Shown here piece by piece: positions 26,209-33,842 of a stretch of DNA of 64,000 nt. The translations under genes were made by a program, and so were the position numbers. The stretch is from an uncultured Elusimicrobiales bacterium (GTDB taxonomy: Bacteria; Elusimicrobiota; Elusimicrobia; Elusimicrobiales; Elusimicrobiaceae), in NCBI GenBank assembly GCA_934662565.1, contig CAKUKI010000003.1, forward strand, positions 1 to 64,000, written 5' to 3'. Each line of letters opens with the position of its first letter. Position 1 is the stretch's first letter. Under the pieces are notes generated by a model, which was not told the origin of the DNA, did not search any database, and saw nothing but the letters and a program-made list of their open reading frames with translations.

Positions 26209-26604
26209 ATGAACAATACGAAAGAGCTTAAAACCGGAAGAAGAAAAACCTCCGTCGCCCAAGTTGAATTGTTAAAAGGCAAGGGTGATATTACCATTAA
26301 CGCCAAATCTTTGGAAGATTACTTCGGCGGTTGCGAACGCTATAAAGCGACTGTAAAAGCCCCGCTGGTGTTGACCAATTTGGATAAAGAATATGATGTA
26401 AAAGCTAAAGTAGTAGGCGGTGGGGTATCCTCCCAAGCCGGCGCCGTGCGCCACGCGATTGCCCGCTCTTTGGCTAACATTAGCGAAGATATTAAAAAGG
26501 CCGTCAAAAAGGCTGGCTTCCTTACGCGTGACCCGCGTATGGTGGAAAGAAAGAAACCCGGTCAGCCGGGGGCCCGCAAACGCTTCCAATTCTCTAAACG
26601 TTAA
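26209..26604 (+). CDS. rpsI: Ribosomal protein S9
   Basis: Small-subunit protein whose C-terminal tail reaches the P-site tRNA. The 131 residues start with TGRRKTSVAQVEL and end GARKRFQFSKR, with the final Lys-Arg that contacts tRNA. GAVRHAIARSL is present. AGAGGGA precedes the ATG, and a strong terminator follows at 26627. Confidence 0.98.
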   Translation: MNNTKELKTGRRKTSVAQVELLKGKGDITINAKSLEDYFGGCERYKATVKAPLVLTNLDKEYDVKAKVVGGGVSSQAGAVRHAIARSLANISEDIKKAVKKAGFLTRDPRMVERKKPGQPGARKRFQFSKR

Positions 26605-26626
26605 TTGGGAAAGAGATTTGCAATAC

Positions 26627-26662
26627 GAGGGAAAGGGTTTTTTATCCTTTCCCTCTTTTTTT
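26627..26662 (+). terminator. rplM-rpsI terminator
   Basis: GAGGGAAAGG (26627-26636) pairs with CCTTTCCCTC (26646-26655), followed by TTTTTTT. It is a strong intrinsic terminator 22 bases after rpsI. Confidence 0.9.
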
Positions 26663-26692
26663 ATGTACGGCATTTGGTAGGATTTAGATATT

Positions 26693-26805
26693 AACGCACA
26701 AGGGGAAAAATGTTATTTTTCCCCTTGTTTGCGTTTAACGGGCCACATTTTTCCATATTTGGCCGTCTGAGTGGTCCCTTTGGGCTTGAGTGGCGTTCAG
26801 CCACA
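26693..26805. repeat. Intergenic hairpin repeat, copy A
   Basis: CAAGGGGAAAAAT (26699-26711) pairs with ATTTTTCCCCTTG (26715-26727), and AACGCA (26693-26698) with TGCGTT (26730-26735). It is followed by TTTAACGGGC and an ATTTT-CCA-ATTT tract. The same order of elements recurs at 26944-27052 with many substitutions. Confidence 0.6.
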
Positions 26806-26943
26806 CTGCGCCCAAACTAAGGCCCGCCCATACGGCGCAAATCTGAAAAAACAGCCTGTAAACAATAACTCTTGTACTAGCACAAAACGGCAACGCCAAG
26901 GAAGAAAGGCAACGGCGGGCGGCGGTTGGTAAGTGGGGATTTC

Positions 26944-27052
26944 AATGCGCGGGGGACAAAATAACATTTTGTTCCCCGTTCGCATTTAACGGGCATACCA
27001 TTTTCCAAATTTAAGCCCTTTTGCACCGCCTTTAGGCTTATGTAGCAGTTCT
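26944..27052. repeat. Intergenic hairpin repeat, copy B
   Basis: GGGGGACAAAAT pairs with ATTTTGTTCCCC (one G-U), flanked by AATGCG and CGCATT arms, then TTTAACGGGC and an ATTTTCCAAATTT tract as in copy A. A related hairpin (ACGGGGGACAAA / TTTGTCCCCCGT) lies after the second pilin gene at 54711-54736. Confidence 0.6.
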
Positions 27053-27074
27053 TGGGGCGGCGCCCCAAACCTGC

Positions 27075-27104
27075 CCTTCTTTTTCTCATTGCAGAAAAAG
27101 AAGG
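27075..27104. other. 12-bp hairpin
   Basis: CCTTCTTTTTCT (27075-27086) is exactly complementary to AGAAAAAGAAGG (27093-27104) around a six-base loop. It sits just after the palindrome TTGGGGCGGCGCCCCAA (27052-27068). Confidence 0.7.
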
Positions 27105-27115
27105 CAAAAAGGCTA

Positions 27116-27239
27116 GCACCCCGGGAAGCCATAAAATTTATTTTTATCCGGGCATTTTACAACTCCCTACGGTCGGACAAGTAAAATGCCTTTATAACTC
27201 CGTTAAAAATAAATTTTATAGACGGCTTCAAAGGGGTGC
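27116..27239. repeat. 124-bp segmented inverted repeat
   Basis: Nested complementary blocks share one centre: GCACCCC (27116-27122) with GGGGTGC (27233-27239), GAAGCC (27125-27130) with GGCTTC (27224-27229), a 16-bp block (27131-27146 with 27204-27219) and GGCATTTTAC (27151-27160) with GTAAAATGCC (27181-27190). The loop is 27161-27180. This could be a miniature mobile element or a structured RNA. Confidence 0.75.
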
Positions 27240-27245
27240 ATTAAA

Positions 27246-27271
27246 CGGCGAACGGCAACGGCGAACGGCAA
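27246..27271. repeat. 13-bp tandem duplication
   Basis: CGGCGAACGGCAA occurs twice in a row (27246-27258 and 27259-27271). It is a minor slippage-type repeat in the non-coding region. Confidence 0.8.
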
Positions 27272-27487
27272 ACAACAATGGCAAAACAACGAAAAAACGG
27301 AAAAGCTGCGGAATATAACAACAAAAACAAAAAGGAAAAATCACAAAAACACTCGCCGCCTAATTAATTGACTCATCAGCAAAAACACAAAATAAGTAAA
27401 AACTACTGAAAAATAAAAGGGCACGGGAAAAGTTTTTTAGGAAAAATTATCCTTAAAATATGGGGGCTTTGCCTGCCGTTATTGAAT

Positions 27488-27552
27488 AGGGGTTGTTTTG
27501 TTTTTTTTTTTTGATAAATTTTGTTATAAGCAAAATTTATCAAAAAAAGAGG
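27488..27552 (+). promoter_or_regulatory. Pilin leader 1: T tract and 18-bp inverted repeat
   Basis: AGGGGTTGTTTTG is followed by 12 T's (27501-27512). An 18-bp perfect inverted repeat (27506-27523 with 27531-27548, loop TTATAAG) runs straight into the ribosome site GAGG, 6-10 bases before the ATG. Almost the same leader precedes the other pilin gene at 54108. A shared operator or an RNA hairpin near the ribosome site are both possible. Confidence 0.75.
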
Positions 27553-27558
27553 TTTTAC

Positions 27559-28112
27559 ATGAAAAACGCAAATATGAGCCGTTTAGGCGGCTTTACGCTG
27601 ATTGAGTTGTTGGTCGTCGTACTCATTATCGGCATTTTGGCCGCTATGGCACTGCCGCAATATTTTAAGGCCGTGGAGCGCTCCCGCATGGCGGAAGCCA
27701 TTACACTCATGGACAGCGTTGTTAAAGCCCAACGCCGCAAGTTTATGCAAACCAACCGCTATGTGCTAAATTTTGAGGGGTTAGATGTGGCCCCCAAGGG
27801 GCAACGGGGAGGAGCTATTTCACTAAAGGGGACCCTGTGACTGGGGCGGGCGGAAATGGGTTTGAGGTAGAGATCTATAACGACTTTGGTATTGGCTTCG
27901 TAGTGCTTGCGCGTCGTATAGTTGACGGAAACAGGAGTTCCCCTTCATTGCAATACCGATATATCTTGTACCGCTATTTTCAGAGTGATAATGTCACTTG
28001 CTCTGGAAACAACCAAGCCGAGCAAGAATTATGTGCGGATTTTTGCGGAATAGATACGCCTGTGCCATACTGTTGTGATAACGGCACCAGTGGCGAGTGC
28101 CCTTACCACTAA
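27559..28112 (+). pseudogene. Type IV pilin-like protein, split by a -1 frameshift
   Basis: A prepilin of about 184 residues if read through. The N-terminus MKNANMSRLGG is the short leader cut before Phe, followed by FTLIELLVVV and a hydrophobic helix with the conserved Glu5 of mature pilin. The first frame stops at 27840 (93 residues). The rest continues in the -1 frame (to 28112) and includes six Cys near the end (for example VTCSGNNQ, CADFCG, PYCCDN), like the Cys-bearing tail of the intact paralogue at 54178. The crossover is at CT-A-AAG-GGG-ACC (about 27820-27831), a plausible -1 slippery heptamer. It may be decayed, mis-sequenced, phase-variable or programmed. Confidence 0.75.
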
Positions 28113-28144
28113 CAACTAATCTGTCCGCGTTTTGCTCGTTTACT

Positions 28145-28179
28145 CCCTGCCGAAATGATACCCGGCAGGGATGTTTTTT
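28145..28179 (+). terminator. Terminator after pilin gene 1
   Basis: CCCTGCCG (28145-28152) pairs with CGGCAGGG (28163-28170), followed by ATGTTTTTTG. It lies 33 bases after the end of the second pilin reading frame, which supports transcription through the frameshift. Confidence 0.75.
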
Positions 28180-28290
28180 GAGTTTGCCCCAAAAGCCGCT
28201 TTTTTACTATAAAAATCTGTTTGCAGGCGGCCTGCAAGGTGCGGCCTGTAAACTATGGCCCGCAGGCGGCGTAAGGCGCGGAGCGCACGC

Positions 28291-28324
28291 AAAAAAACAC
28301 CCCGGTTTGTTTAACCGGGGTGTT
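28291..28324 (-). terminator. Terminator of the hydrogenase-like gene
   Basis: On the minus strand AACACCCCGGTT (28324-28313) pairs with AACCGGGGTGTT (28307-28296), followed by a T run. It lies about 30 bases beyond the hydrogenase stop. Confidence 0.85.
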
Positions 28325-28354
28325 GGGTTTCAATACGGCTTATTTAGATGTTTC

Positions 28355-29824
28355 TTATTTTTCGTCCGGTTTGCTTTCGGGCAATACGGCGGGTTTCACT
28401 TTGGGGCTTTGGGCCACTAAATCCTTAATGGGTTTAATCACTTGCGCCTGTTTTTTTAAGGTGCAAGGCCCGCCAATGCAGCCGCCTTTGCAGCTCATTA
28501 CTTCTAATAACTGAAAGTCCCCCACGCCGCGCGCATACGCTTGGAGCATAAGCATCGCTTTTTTATCCAAGCCGTTAATCGCCATTTTTTTAATGGGGTG
28601 GCCGGGCAGGGCGTTTTCTACCGCTTGGGCCACGCCGCCGGTCACGCCGTAATAGCGGCTTTCGCCGGAAATGGACGGGTCAAGCGGGGTTTCTTCACAT
28701 TCGGCCGGATTAATGTTTTTGGCATCTAACAAAGCACCCAGTTCTTCGTACGTCATTACATAATCCACGTTGGCGTTTTCGGTCGCTTCCACCCGTTTGG
28801 AAACACACGGCCCCACAAACACGGTGGCAAAACCGTTTTTCTTTTCAATTTCGGCGGTATAAGCCATGGGGGTCAGCGTGCTGGATACAAACGGTTTCAA
28901 GGCCGGTAAATGTTTTTTTACGGCCTGAATCCACGCGGAGCAGCAAGAAGTGGTCATAAACTTATCGCCGCGTTCCAAGCGTTCAATCAGCTCGGCCGCT
29001 TCGTGTGCGGTGGTGACGTCCGCCCCCAAGGCAACTTCGGTGGCTTTGGTGAACCCTGCTTTTTTAATAGCCGTCAGCAGTTGCGGCAAGGTGCAGTCAA
29101 ACTGCCCCACAATAGACGGAGCCACCATGGCGCAGATTTTTTTACCGCTTTTAATGGTGCTTAAAATATCTACTAATTGGCTGCGTTCCATAATGGCGCC
29201 AAAGGGGCAGGCGTCCATGCAGTGCCCGCAGGAAATACATTTATCAAAATCAATTTCCGCAAAGCCGTTTTCGCCCTTGTGAATGGCATTGACCGGACAG
29301 GATTGTTCGCACGGTACCGGTACATAGGTAATGGCGTTGTAGGGGCAGGCTTCTTTGCATTGGCCGCAGTTTTTGCATTTTTCGGGGTCAATTTTAGAGT
29401 GTCCGTCTTCAAACGAAATAGCCCCAAAGCGGCACGCTTGTTGGCACGGGCGCGCCAAACAACCTTGGCAGGCTTCCGTCACCAAATGGCGGGCCTTTAC
29501 GCAGCCTTTGCAGGCAATATCCATAACCGTCAGCGGGGTAGATGGAACGTCTTTGCGCAACAGGGCTTGTTTGGCGTATTCGTTGAGCGAGGTGGCTTCG
29601 TCGTCCTGCTCCACACTGCCACCCAAAGCGGCCAACGTGCGCGCGCGGAAAACCGCCCGTTCTTTATAAATACAGCAACGTACCGTGGATTTAGATTCTT
29701 TGGGAATCACGGTAAAAGGAATACGGAAAGCGGCAGTTTCCAACTCTCCGCGGTCAAAGGCCGCAATAACCTCTTTTAAGGCGCGGCGTTTGAAAAATAC
29801 GGCTTTATTATCAGATGTGTTCAT
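28355..29824 (-). CDS. [FeFe]-hydrogenase-like protein, group B type
   Basis: A 489-residue soluble iron-sulfur protein, probably a ferredoxin-linked or sensory hydrogenase. The N-terminal half has Cys-rich [4Fe-4S] sites (ACKGCVKA, ACQGCLARPCQQAC, then CKNCGQCKEACP and CISCGHCMDACP). The H-cluster domain shows TSCCSAW (L1), GPCVSKR (L2) and EVMSCKGGCIGGPC (L3), so all four H-cluster cysteines are present, but L1 has Ser in place of Pro and L2 lacks the usual MPC. These forms fit group B rather than the main catalytic group A. It stands alone with its own terminator; no hydE, hydF or hydG is in the window. Confidence 0.85.
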   Translation of the reverse strand: MNTSDNKAVFFKRRALKEVIAAFDRGELETAAFRIPFTVIPKESKSTVRCCIYKERAVFRARTLAALGGSVEQDDEATSLNEYAKQALLRKDVPSTPLTVMDIACKGCVKARHLVTEACQGCLARPCQQACRFGAISFEDGHSKIDPEKCKNCGQCKEACPYNAITYVPVPCEQSCPVNAIHKGENGFAEIDFDKCISCGHCMDACPFGAIMERSQLVDILSTIKSGKKICAMVAPSIVGQFDCTLPQLLTAIKKAGFTKATEVALGADVTTAHEAAELIERLERGDKFMTTSCCSAWIQAVKKHLPALKPFVSSTLTPMAYTAEIEKKNGFATVFVGPCVSKRVEATENANVDYVMTYEELGALLDAKNINPAECEETPLDPSISGESRYYGVTGGVAQAVENALPGHPIKKMAINGLDKKAMLMLQAYARGVGDFQLLEVMSCKGGCIGGPCTLKKQAQVIKPIKDLVAQSPKVKPAVLPESKPDEK

Positions 29825-29872
29825 AAATTTATAAAAAAGTGAATTTTCTTATATTTTAGCATATTTGGGGCA

Positions 29873-30613
29873 CTATTCTATTGACAAACAGGCCCATAAG
29901 GGGTGATGGTCGGACGCGGCAGTCTGTTCCACCCATGCCCGTTTGGTTTGCAGGCCGCGGGTAAATATAAAATCTACCGGTTGGCCCCAAAAGTGTTTGC
30001 GGGTGTCCGGCTGAAAAATAACCTCTTGCAAGTGTAAAGCACGGGCCGCTTGCCTAAGCGCCGTTAAGCGCCCGCGGCTCCATGTATTAAAATCGCCCGC
30101 TACCAACACCGCGCCTGTAAAATTTTCCAATAGCTCCGCCGCCTTGGCTAAATAGAGCTTAAACGCGCTTAACCCCTTAAAATTAATAGCGTGAATGTTT
30201 AACACCAGTAAAGGGCCCTTTTCCGTATCGTACACGGTGGCAAGGGCCATTTTGGGCATATTGAAAAACGGCTCCCGCACATGGGCGCGGTATTGGGCTT
30301 GCAACGCGGGTGCTTTGCAACCGGTGGCTACCCCTACCGGAGCATGCCGGCGGGGGGATAAAAAACTAACGGCCCCCGCCCACTCTAAACCGTGGGCGAA
30401 AAATGTTTCTTCGGTTTGCGGACGGAAAACAGCCTCTTGCGTTAAAAATAAATCCGTTCGGGCGCAATAAGCCGCAAAAGCCGTTGCAAACCCTGCGTCT
30501 TTGCATTTATGTAAGTTCCACACGCACGCGGTAAAGCACACAGGTAATTTGCGCCGCCGCGGCGTGCCTTTATAAAATAAAACATGGTTGGGGGACGGTA
30601 TTTTATAAAACAT
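29873..30613 (-). CDS. Endonuclease/exonuclease/phosphatase family protein
   Basis: A 246-residue protein of the EEP fold. Recognisable blocks are VWNLHKCKD (first metal/Asn strand), FLTQEAVF with the metal Glu, GDFNTWSRGR (about 178) and the terminal ASDHHPLWA with the catalytic His. Such proteins cut DNA or hydrolyse phosphodiesters or phospholipid headgroups. Its start is 2 bases from the cardiolipin synthase stop, so the two are co-translated, and a lipid-related phosphodiesterase role is possible. No signal peptide is clear. The substrate is unknown. Confidence 0.8.
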   Translation of the reverse strand: MFYKIPSPNHVLFYKGTPRRRKLPVCFTACVWNLHKCKDAGFATAFAAYCARTDLFLTQEAVFRPQTEETFFAHGLEWAGAVSFLSPRRHAPVGVATGCKAPALQAQYRAHVREPFFNMPKMALATVYDTEKGPLLVLNIHAINFKGLSAFKLYLAKAAELLENFTGAVLVAGDFNTWSRGRLTALRQAARALHLQEVIFQPDTRKHFWGQPVDFIFTRGLQTKRAWVEQTAASDHHPLWACLSIE

Positions 30614-30615
30614 AA

Positions 30616-32043
30616 TTAATAGTAGGGGGTTAATAACTTAAACGCGCGGTTGCGCAACTGTTTGAGCCACGGCGTTTTGGCGTGCGTGCTGAAAGTTTCC
30701 GGCTGGGCGGCGGCTTTTTTGGCGTGAATAATTTTTAATACCTGTTCTGCCAGTGCTTTGCTGAAACATTCTATATTACACTCAAAATTTAGTTTGAGGC
30801 TCCGTACGTCCCAATTGGCCGAGCCGGCAAACACCCAAGCGTTATCTACCACCATTAATTTGCTATGGTCAAACGGGGCCGGTGTGCGGTAAATTTTTAT
30901 GCCGCGTTTGAGTAAGCGCGCAAAGTTGGCCTGCATGGCCCAGTCCATACCAAAAATGTTGCTTTTGGCGGGGAGGATAATTTCCACATTTACGCCGCGC
31001 AAGCTGGCCAGTTCCAGCGCGTTTAATACGTCTTCTTCCGGCAGGAAATACGGGGTCACAATGTGTGCACTGTGTTGGGCGCAATTTAAGGCGCCGCAAA
31101 GCATAAGTTGCAGCTTGCCGTAATCGCTATCCGGCCCGTCCGGAATAATCCGTGCGGGCATATCCCCCGCTGGGGGTTGTTCGTGCGGATAGGCCACCGG
31201 AACGAACGGCTTTTTGCCGGTAAAAATCCAATCTTCCGTAAACACGCGGGCCATTTGCTCCACCACGGGGCCTTCTACCAAAAAAGTGACATCTTGCACC
31301 GGATGTTTGGGGGTGGTTTCCAGCAAATCGTCCTGTGCGATATTCATGCCGCCAAAGACGGCTTTTTGTCCGTCCACCACTAAAATTTTGCGGTGGTTGC
31401 GCAAGTTTACAAACGGTAAATTAATGGGGCTTTTGGACGGCAAAAAGACGGAGGTTTCTATCCCTTTTATTTTGCGCGCGGCGGCCATAATGTTGGGTTT
31501 AGAGTAATTGAGCCCCACGCCGTCTACCAGCATTTTTACTCGGGCACCGTTTTGAGCGGCTGTTTTTAAGGCGGCTAAAAACATCTGTCCGGCTTTATCG
31601 TTATTCAAAATGTAGCTGGCTAAAAGCACCTCTTTTTTGGCTTGTGCAATGAAGCGGCACATTTCGGGGTAGGCGTTATCTCCGTTGATGAGCGGCGTAA
31701 GGCGATTGCCGCGGGCAAAAAGCTGCGGGTGCACCTTGTAGCCCAGCCGGATTAACTGCCAAAAAGAGGGCGGGAATAATTTTTCCGCTTCTTGGGCCTC
31801 GCGCGCGGAAAGTTTATACAGGGCCGGCCCGCTGTTGCGCAAATCCAACGCTTTGCGGTGGATACGGTTAATACCCAAAATAACATAAATAACCGTGCCC
31901 AATAGCGGGGTAAGCCACACCAGCCCAATCCAACCGATAGTGCTATGCACGTCTTCTTTATGTAAAAGGATATGGACGGTCACGCAAATTTGCAAAATCA
32001 GGTATAGCGCACCCGCAATACCCAAAGAAGATAAATAACTCAT
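30616..32043 (-). CDS. cls: Cardiolipin synthase
   Basis: Joins two phosphatidylglycerol molecules into cardiolipin at the inner membrane. The 475-residue protein has two N-terminal membrane helices (about 5-25 and 35-55), then two phospholipase D half-sites: HRKILVVDGQKAVFGGMN (about 218) and DHSKLMVVDNAWVFAGSANWD (about 397). Both HKD motifs are intact. It overlaps the upstream secreted-protein gene by 4 bases and is followed after 2 bases by the EEP gene. Which Cls paralogue it is cannot be decided here. Confidence 0.93.
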   Translation of the reverse strand: MSYLSSLGIAGALYLILQICVTVHILLHKEDVHSTIGWIGLVWLTPLLGTVIYVILGINRIHRKALDLRNSGPALYKLSAREAQEAEKLFPPSFWQLIRLGYKVHPQLFARGNRLTPLINGDNAYPEMCRFIAQAKKEVLLASYILNNDKAGQMFLAALKTAAQNGARVKMLVDGVGLNYSKPNIMAAARKIKGIETSVFLPSKSPINLPFVNLRNHRKILVVDGQKAVFGGMNIAQDDLLETTPKHPVQDVTFLVEGPVVEQMARVFTEDWIFTGKKPFVPVAYPHEQPPAGDMPARIIPDGPDSDYGKLQLMLCGALNCAQHSAHIVTPYFLPEEDVLNALELASLRGVNVEIILPAKSNIFGMDWAMQANFARLLKRGIKIYRTPAPFDHSKLMVVDNAWVFAGSANWDVRSLKLNFECNIECFSKALAEQVLKIIHAKKAAAQPETFSTHAKTPWLKQLRNRAFKLLTPYY

Positions 32044-32858
32044 TTTCCCTCCTGCGCGGCGGTTTTTTTGTCGTTTGTTTTGCGGGGGGAGTTTTTATCC
32101 ATGGGAAAGTGCCCCTTAATCAGCCGCGGGCCATATAAATACTGGTTGAGCGTGCCCCCGTAAGACAAGGCTTTGGGCCGCTCTGGCGGCGCGGGGCGGG
32201 CTTTGCGGGCTTGTTCTTCTTTCCGGCGTTGTTGTGCGGCAAAGGCTTTGTTGTCTGCCTCAATTTGGGCGGTAAAGGCATCATAAGACGCGCTGTCCTT
32301 AAACACTTGTTTTAGGCTGTTCTGTTCAAAAACATAATAATAGGTAAACGGTTTTTTAGCGTGTGTGCCTTCCTGTTTGAATAGGTCTAAGGTTTGGCCG
32401 GTTTTTAAATTTTTTACGGTGGAAAGGGTGGCTTGCGGAAATGCTTTTTCAAACGCGCGGCGGCTGATAGGCATTTCCACCCCGTAGGAATCACGCCAGC
32501 GCAAAAGGCCGGAAAGGCTGTCCGCCGCCGCTACAAAGGTTTGCGGTTCTTGGGCGTAAAATAAAAGTTGGCGGAAGTCGGTTTCGTCCCCGTAGCGCAA
32601 GGTGGTAAAGGTTTGGCGGTGCTTGCCTGTAAAATTTTCCTGACGGGTGGGCGCACTGGTAGCGGCGGATAATACCGCAGATAAGGTTTTACCTTTGAAT
32701 TTTTTAGCCAGTTCCCGCGCGGAATATTGCCCCACCCAAACAGACGGGCCCGCCGTGGCGGGGCCGTCCATTTCTATCACTATATCCGCTTTTTCTTGGG
32801 CAGCGAGGGAAATCCCCAACACCGCCGGCAAGAAAAGCATTACGAATAATTTTTTCAT
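32040..32858 (-). CDS. Secreted protein of unknown function
   Basis: A 272-residue protein I do not recognise. A signal peptide (about 1-20, ending SLAAQ) is followed by a mixed alpha/beta region containing SVWVGQYSARELAKKF and LRYGDETDFRQLLFYA. From about residue 205 the chain is very Lys/Arg/Gln-rich (QQRRKEEQARKARP), and it ends in a charged tail. It lies between cysK and cls with 4-base overlaps on both sides, so it is fully embedded in that operon; an envelope role is plausible but unproven. Confidence 0.6.
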   Translation of the reverse strand: MKKLFVMLFLPAVLGISLAAQEKADIVIEMDGPATAGPSVWVGQYSARELAKKFKGKTLSAVLSAATSAPTRQENFTGKHRQTFTTLRYGDETDFRQLLFYAQEPQTFVAAADSLSGLLRWRDSYGVEMPISRRAFEKAFPQATLSTVKNLKTGQTLDLFKQEGTHAKKPFTYYYVFEQNSLKQVFKDSASYDAFTAQIEADNKAFAAQQRRKEEQARKARPAPPERPKALSYGGTLNQYLYGPRLIKGHFPMDKNSPRKTNDKKTAAQEGK

Positions 32859-33772
32859 GCGTTTTCGTCAAATTCCCAAGTGCTTAAATACCGCTCCCCG
32901 CTATCCGGCAGAATAACTACTATGTTTTGGGCGGCGTTTTGCGGTTTGCGGGCTTCTTGCAAGGCGGCCCAAAGGGCGGCCCCGCCGCTGATGCCCGCCA
33001 GCAAGCCTTCTTTTTTAGCCAATTCGCGGGCGGTTTTTCCGGCATTTTCCGCGGTCACTGGCACAACTTCATCTATTAACTGGGTATCTAAAATGGACGG
33101 AATGAACCCCGCCCCAATGCCTTGCAATTTGTGCGGCCCCGCCTTGCCACCGGATAACACCGGCGAATCGGACGGCTCCACCGCCACTATGCGCAAATGC
33201 GGGTGCATTTGTTTGAGGGTGCGTCCGGCGCCGGTTAAAGTTCCGCCGGTACCCACTCCGCAGACCAGCATATCTACCTTGCCATGTAAATCTTGGTCAA
33301 TTTCCCGCGCCGTTTGGCGGTGTGCGGCGGGATTATTAAGGTTGGTAAATTGGGACGGCATAAAAGCGCCTGTCCGGCGGCAGATGTTTTCCGCTTCTTG
33401 GATAGCGCCGTTCATACCGAGGGTCGGGTCTGTCAGTACGACGTTGGCCCCCAGTGCTTTTAAGATTTTAATGCGCTCCGGACTCATGCTGGCGGGCATA
33501 GTGAGGGTAATGGTGTAGCCTTTGGCGGCGGCTAAAAACGCAAGCGCTATCCCCGTGTTGCCGCTGGTGGGTTCCACCAAAGCACCCCCCGCTTTTAACT
33601 GCCCTGCCTGTTCGGCCGCGTGCAACATGGCGGCGGCCGGACGGTCTTTAATGCTATACGGGTTGAACATTTCCAATTTGGCATACACCGCCGCCGGACC
33701 GTTGTGTAAACGGTTCAGGCGTAAAAGCGGAGTATTGCCGATTAGTTCTTCTAAATTATTGACTAGTGCCAT
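32855..33772 (-). CDS. cysK: Cysteine synthase (O-acetylserine sulfhydrylase)
   Basis: PLP enzyme that makes cysteine from O-acetylserine and sulfide. PLP-binding Lys is in YSIKDRPA (about 41). The Asn/substrate loop EPTSGNTGIALA (about 68) and the phosphate loop GVGTGGTLTGAG (about 173) are intact. The 305 residues match CysK. It leads the cysK/secreted protein/cls/EEP chain. Cysteine made here could supply sulfur for NifS, but no sulfate reduction genes are in the window. Confidence 0.95.
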   Translation of the reverse strand: MALVNNLEELIGNTPLLRLNRLHNGPAAVYAKLEMFNPYSIKDRPAAAMLHAAEQAGQLKAGGALVEPTSGNTGIALAFLAAAKGYTITLTMPASMSPERIKILKALGANVVLTDPTLGMNGAIQEAENICRRTGAFMPSQFTNLNNPAAHRQTAREIDQDLHGKVDMLVCGVGTGGTLTGAGRTLKQMHPHLRIVAVEPSDSPVLSGGKAGPHKLQGIGAGFIPSILDTQLIDEVVPVTAENAGKTARELAKKEGLLAGISGGAALWAALQEARKPQNAAQNIVVILPDSGERYLSTWEFDENA

Positions 33773-33842
33773 AATAAAAACCTCTATTTCCAGTATACCC
33801 CTTTAGTGCCCTTTTTGCCGTGCGGAAAAAAGGCTAGGGCCG

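Larger units (their letters stand above)
26605..27558. other. Long hairpin-rich intergenic region
   Basis: About 950 bases without a supportable gene. Short minus-strand frames at 26797-27119 have no ribosome site and overlap repeats, so I leave them out. The region holds two related hairpin repeats (26693-26805 and 26944-27052), a 17-base palindrome (27052-27068), a 12-bp hairpin (27075-27104), a 124-bp inverted repeat (27116-27239), a 13-bp tandem duplication (27246-27271), then an A-rich stretch leading to the pilin leader. Confidence 0.75.

Noticed and set aside
26797..27119. Two minus-strand frames in the intergenic region
   Set aside because: They have no ribosome sites, overlap the hairpin repeats and have no recognisable protein composition.
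27460..27480. Sigma-54 promoter for pilin gene 1
   Set aside because: GG and GC are spaced by 10 bases, but the surrounding consensus is poor and the other pilin leader does not keep the spacing.
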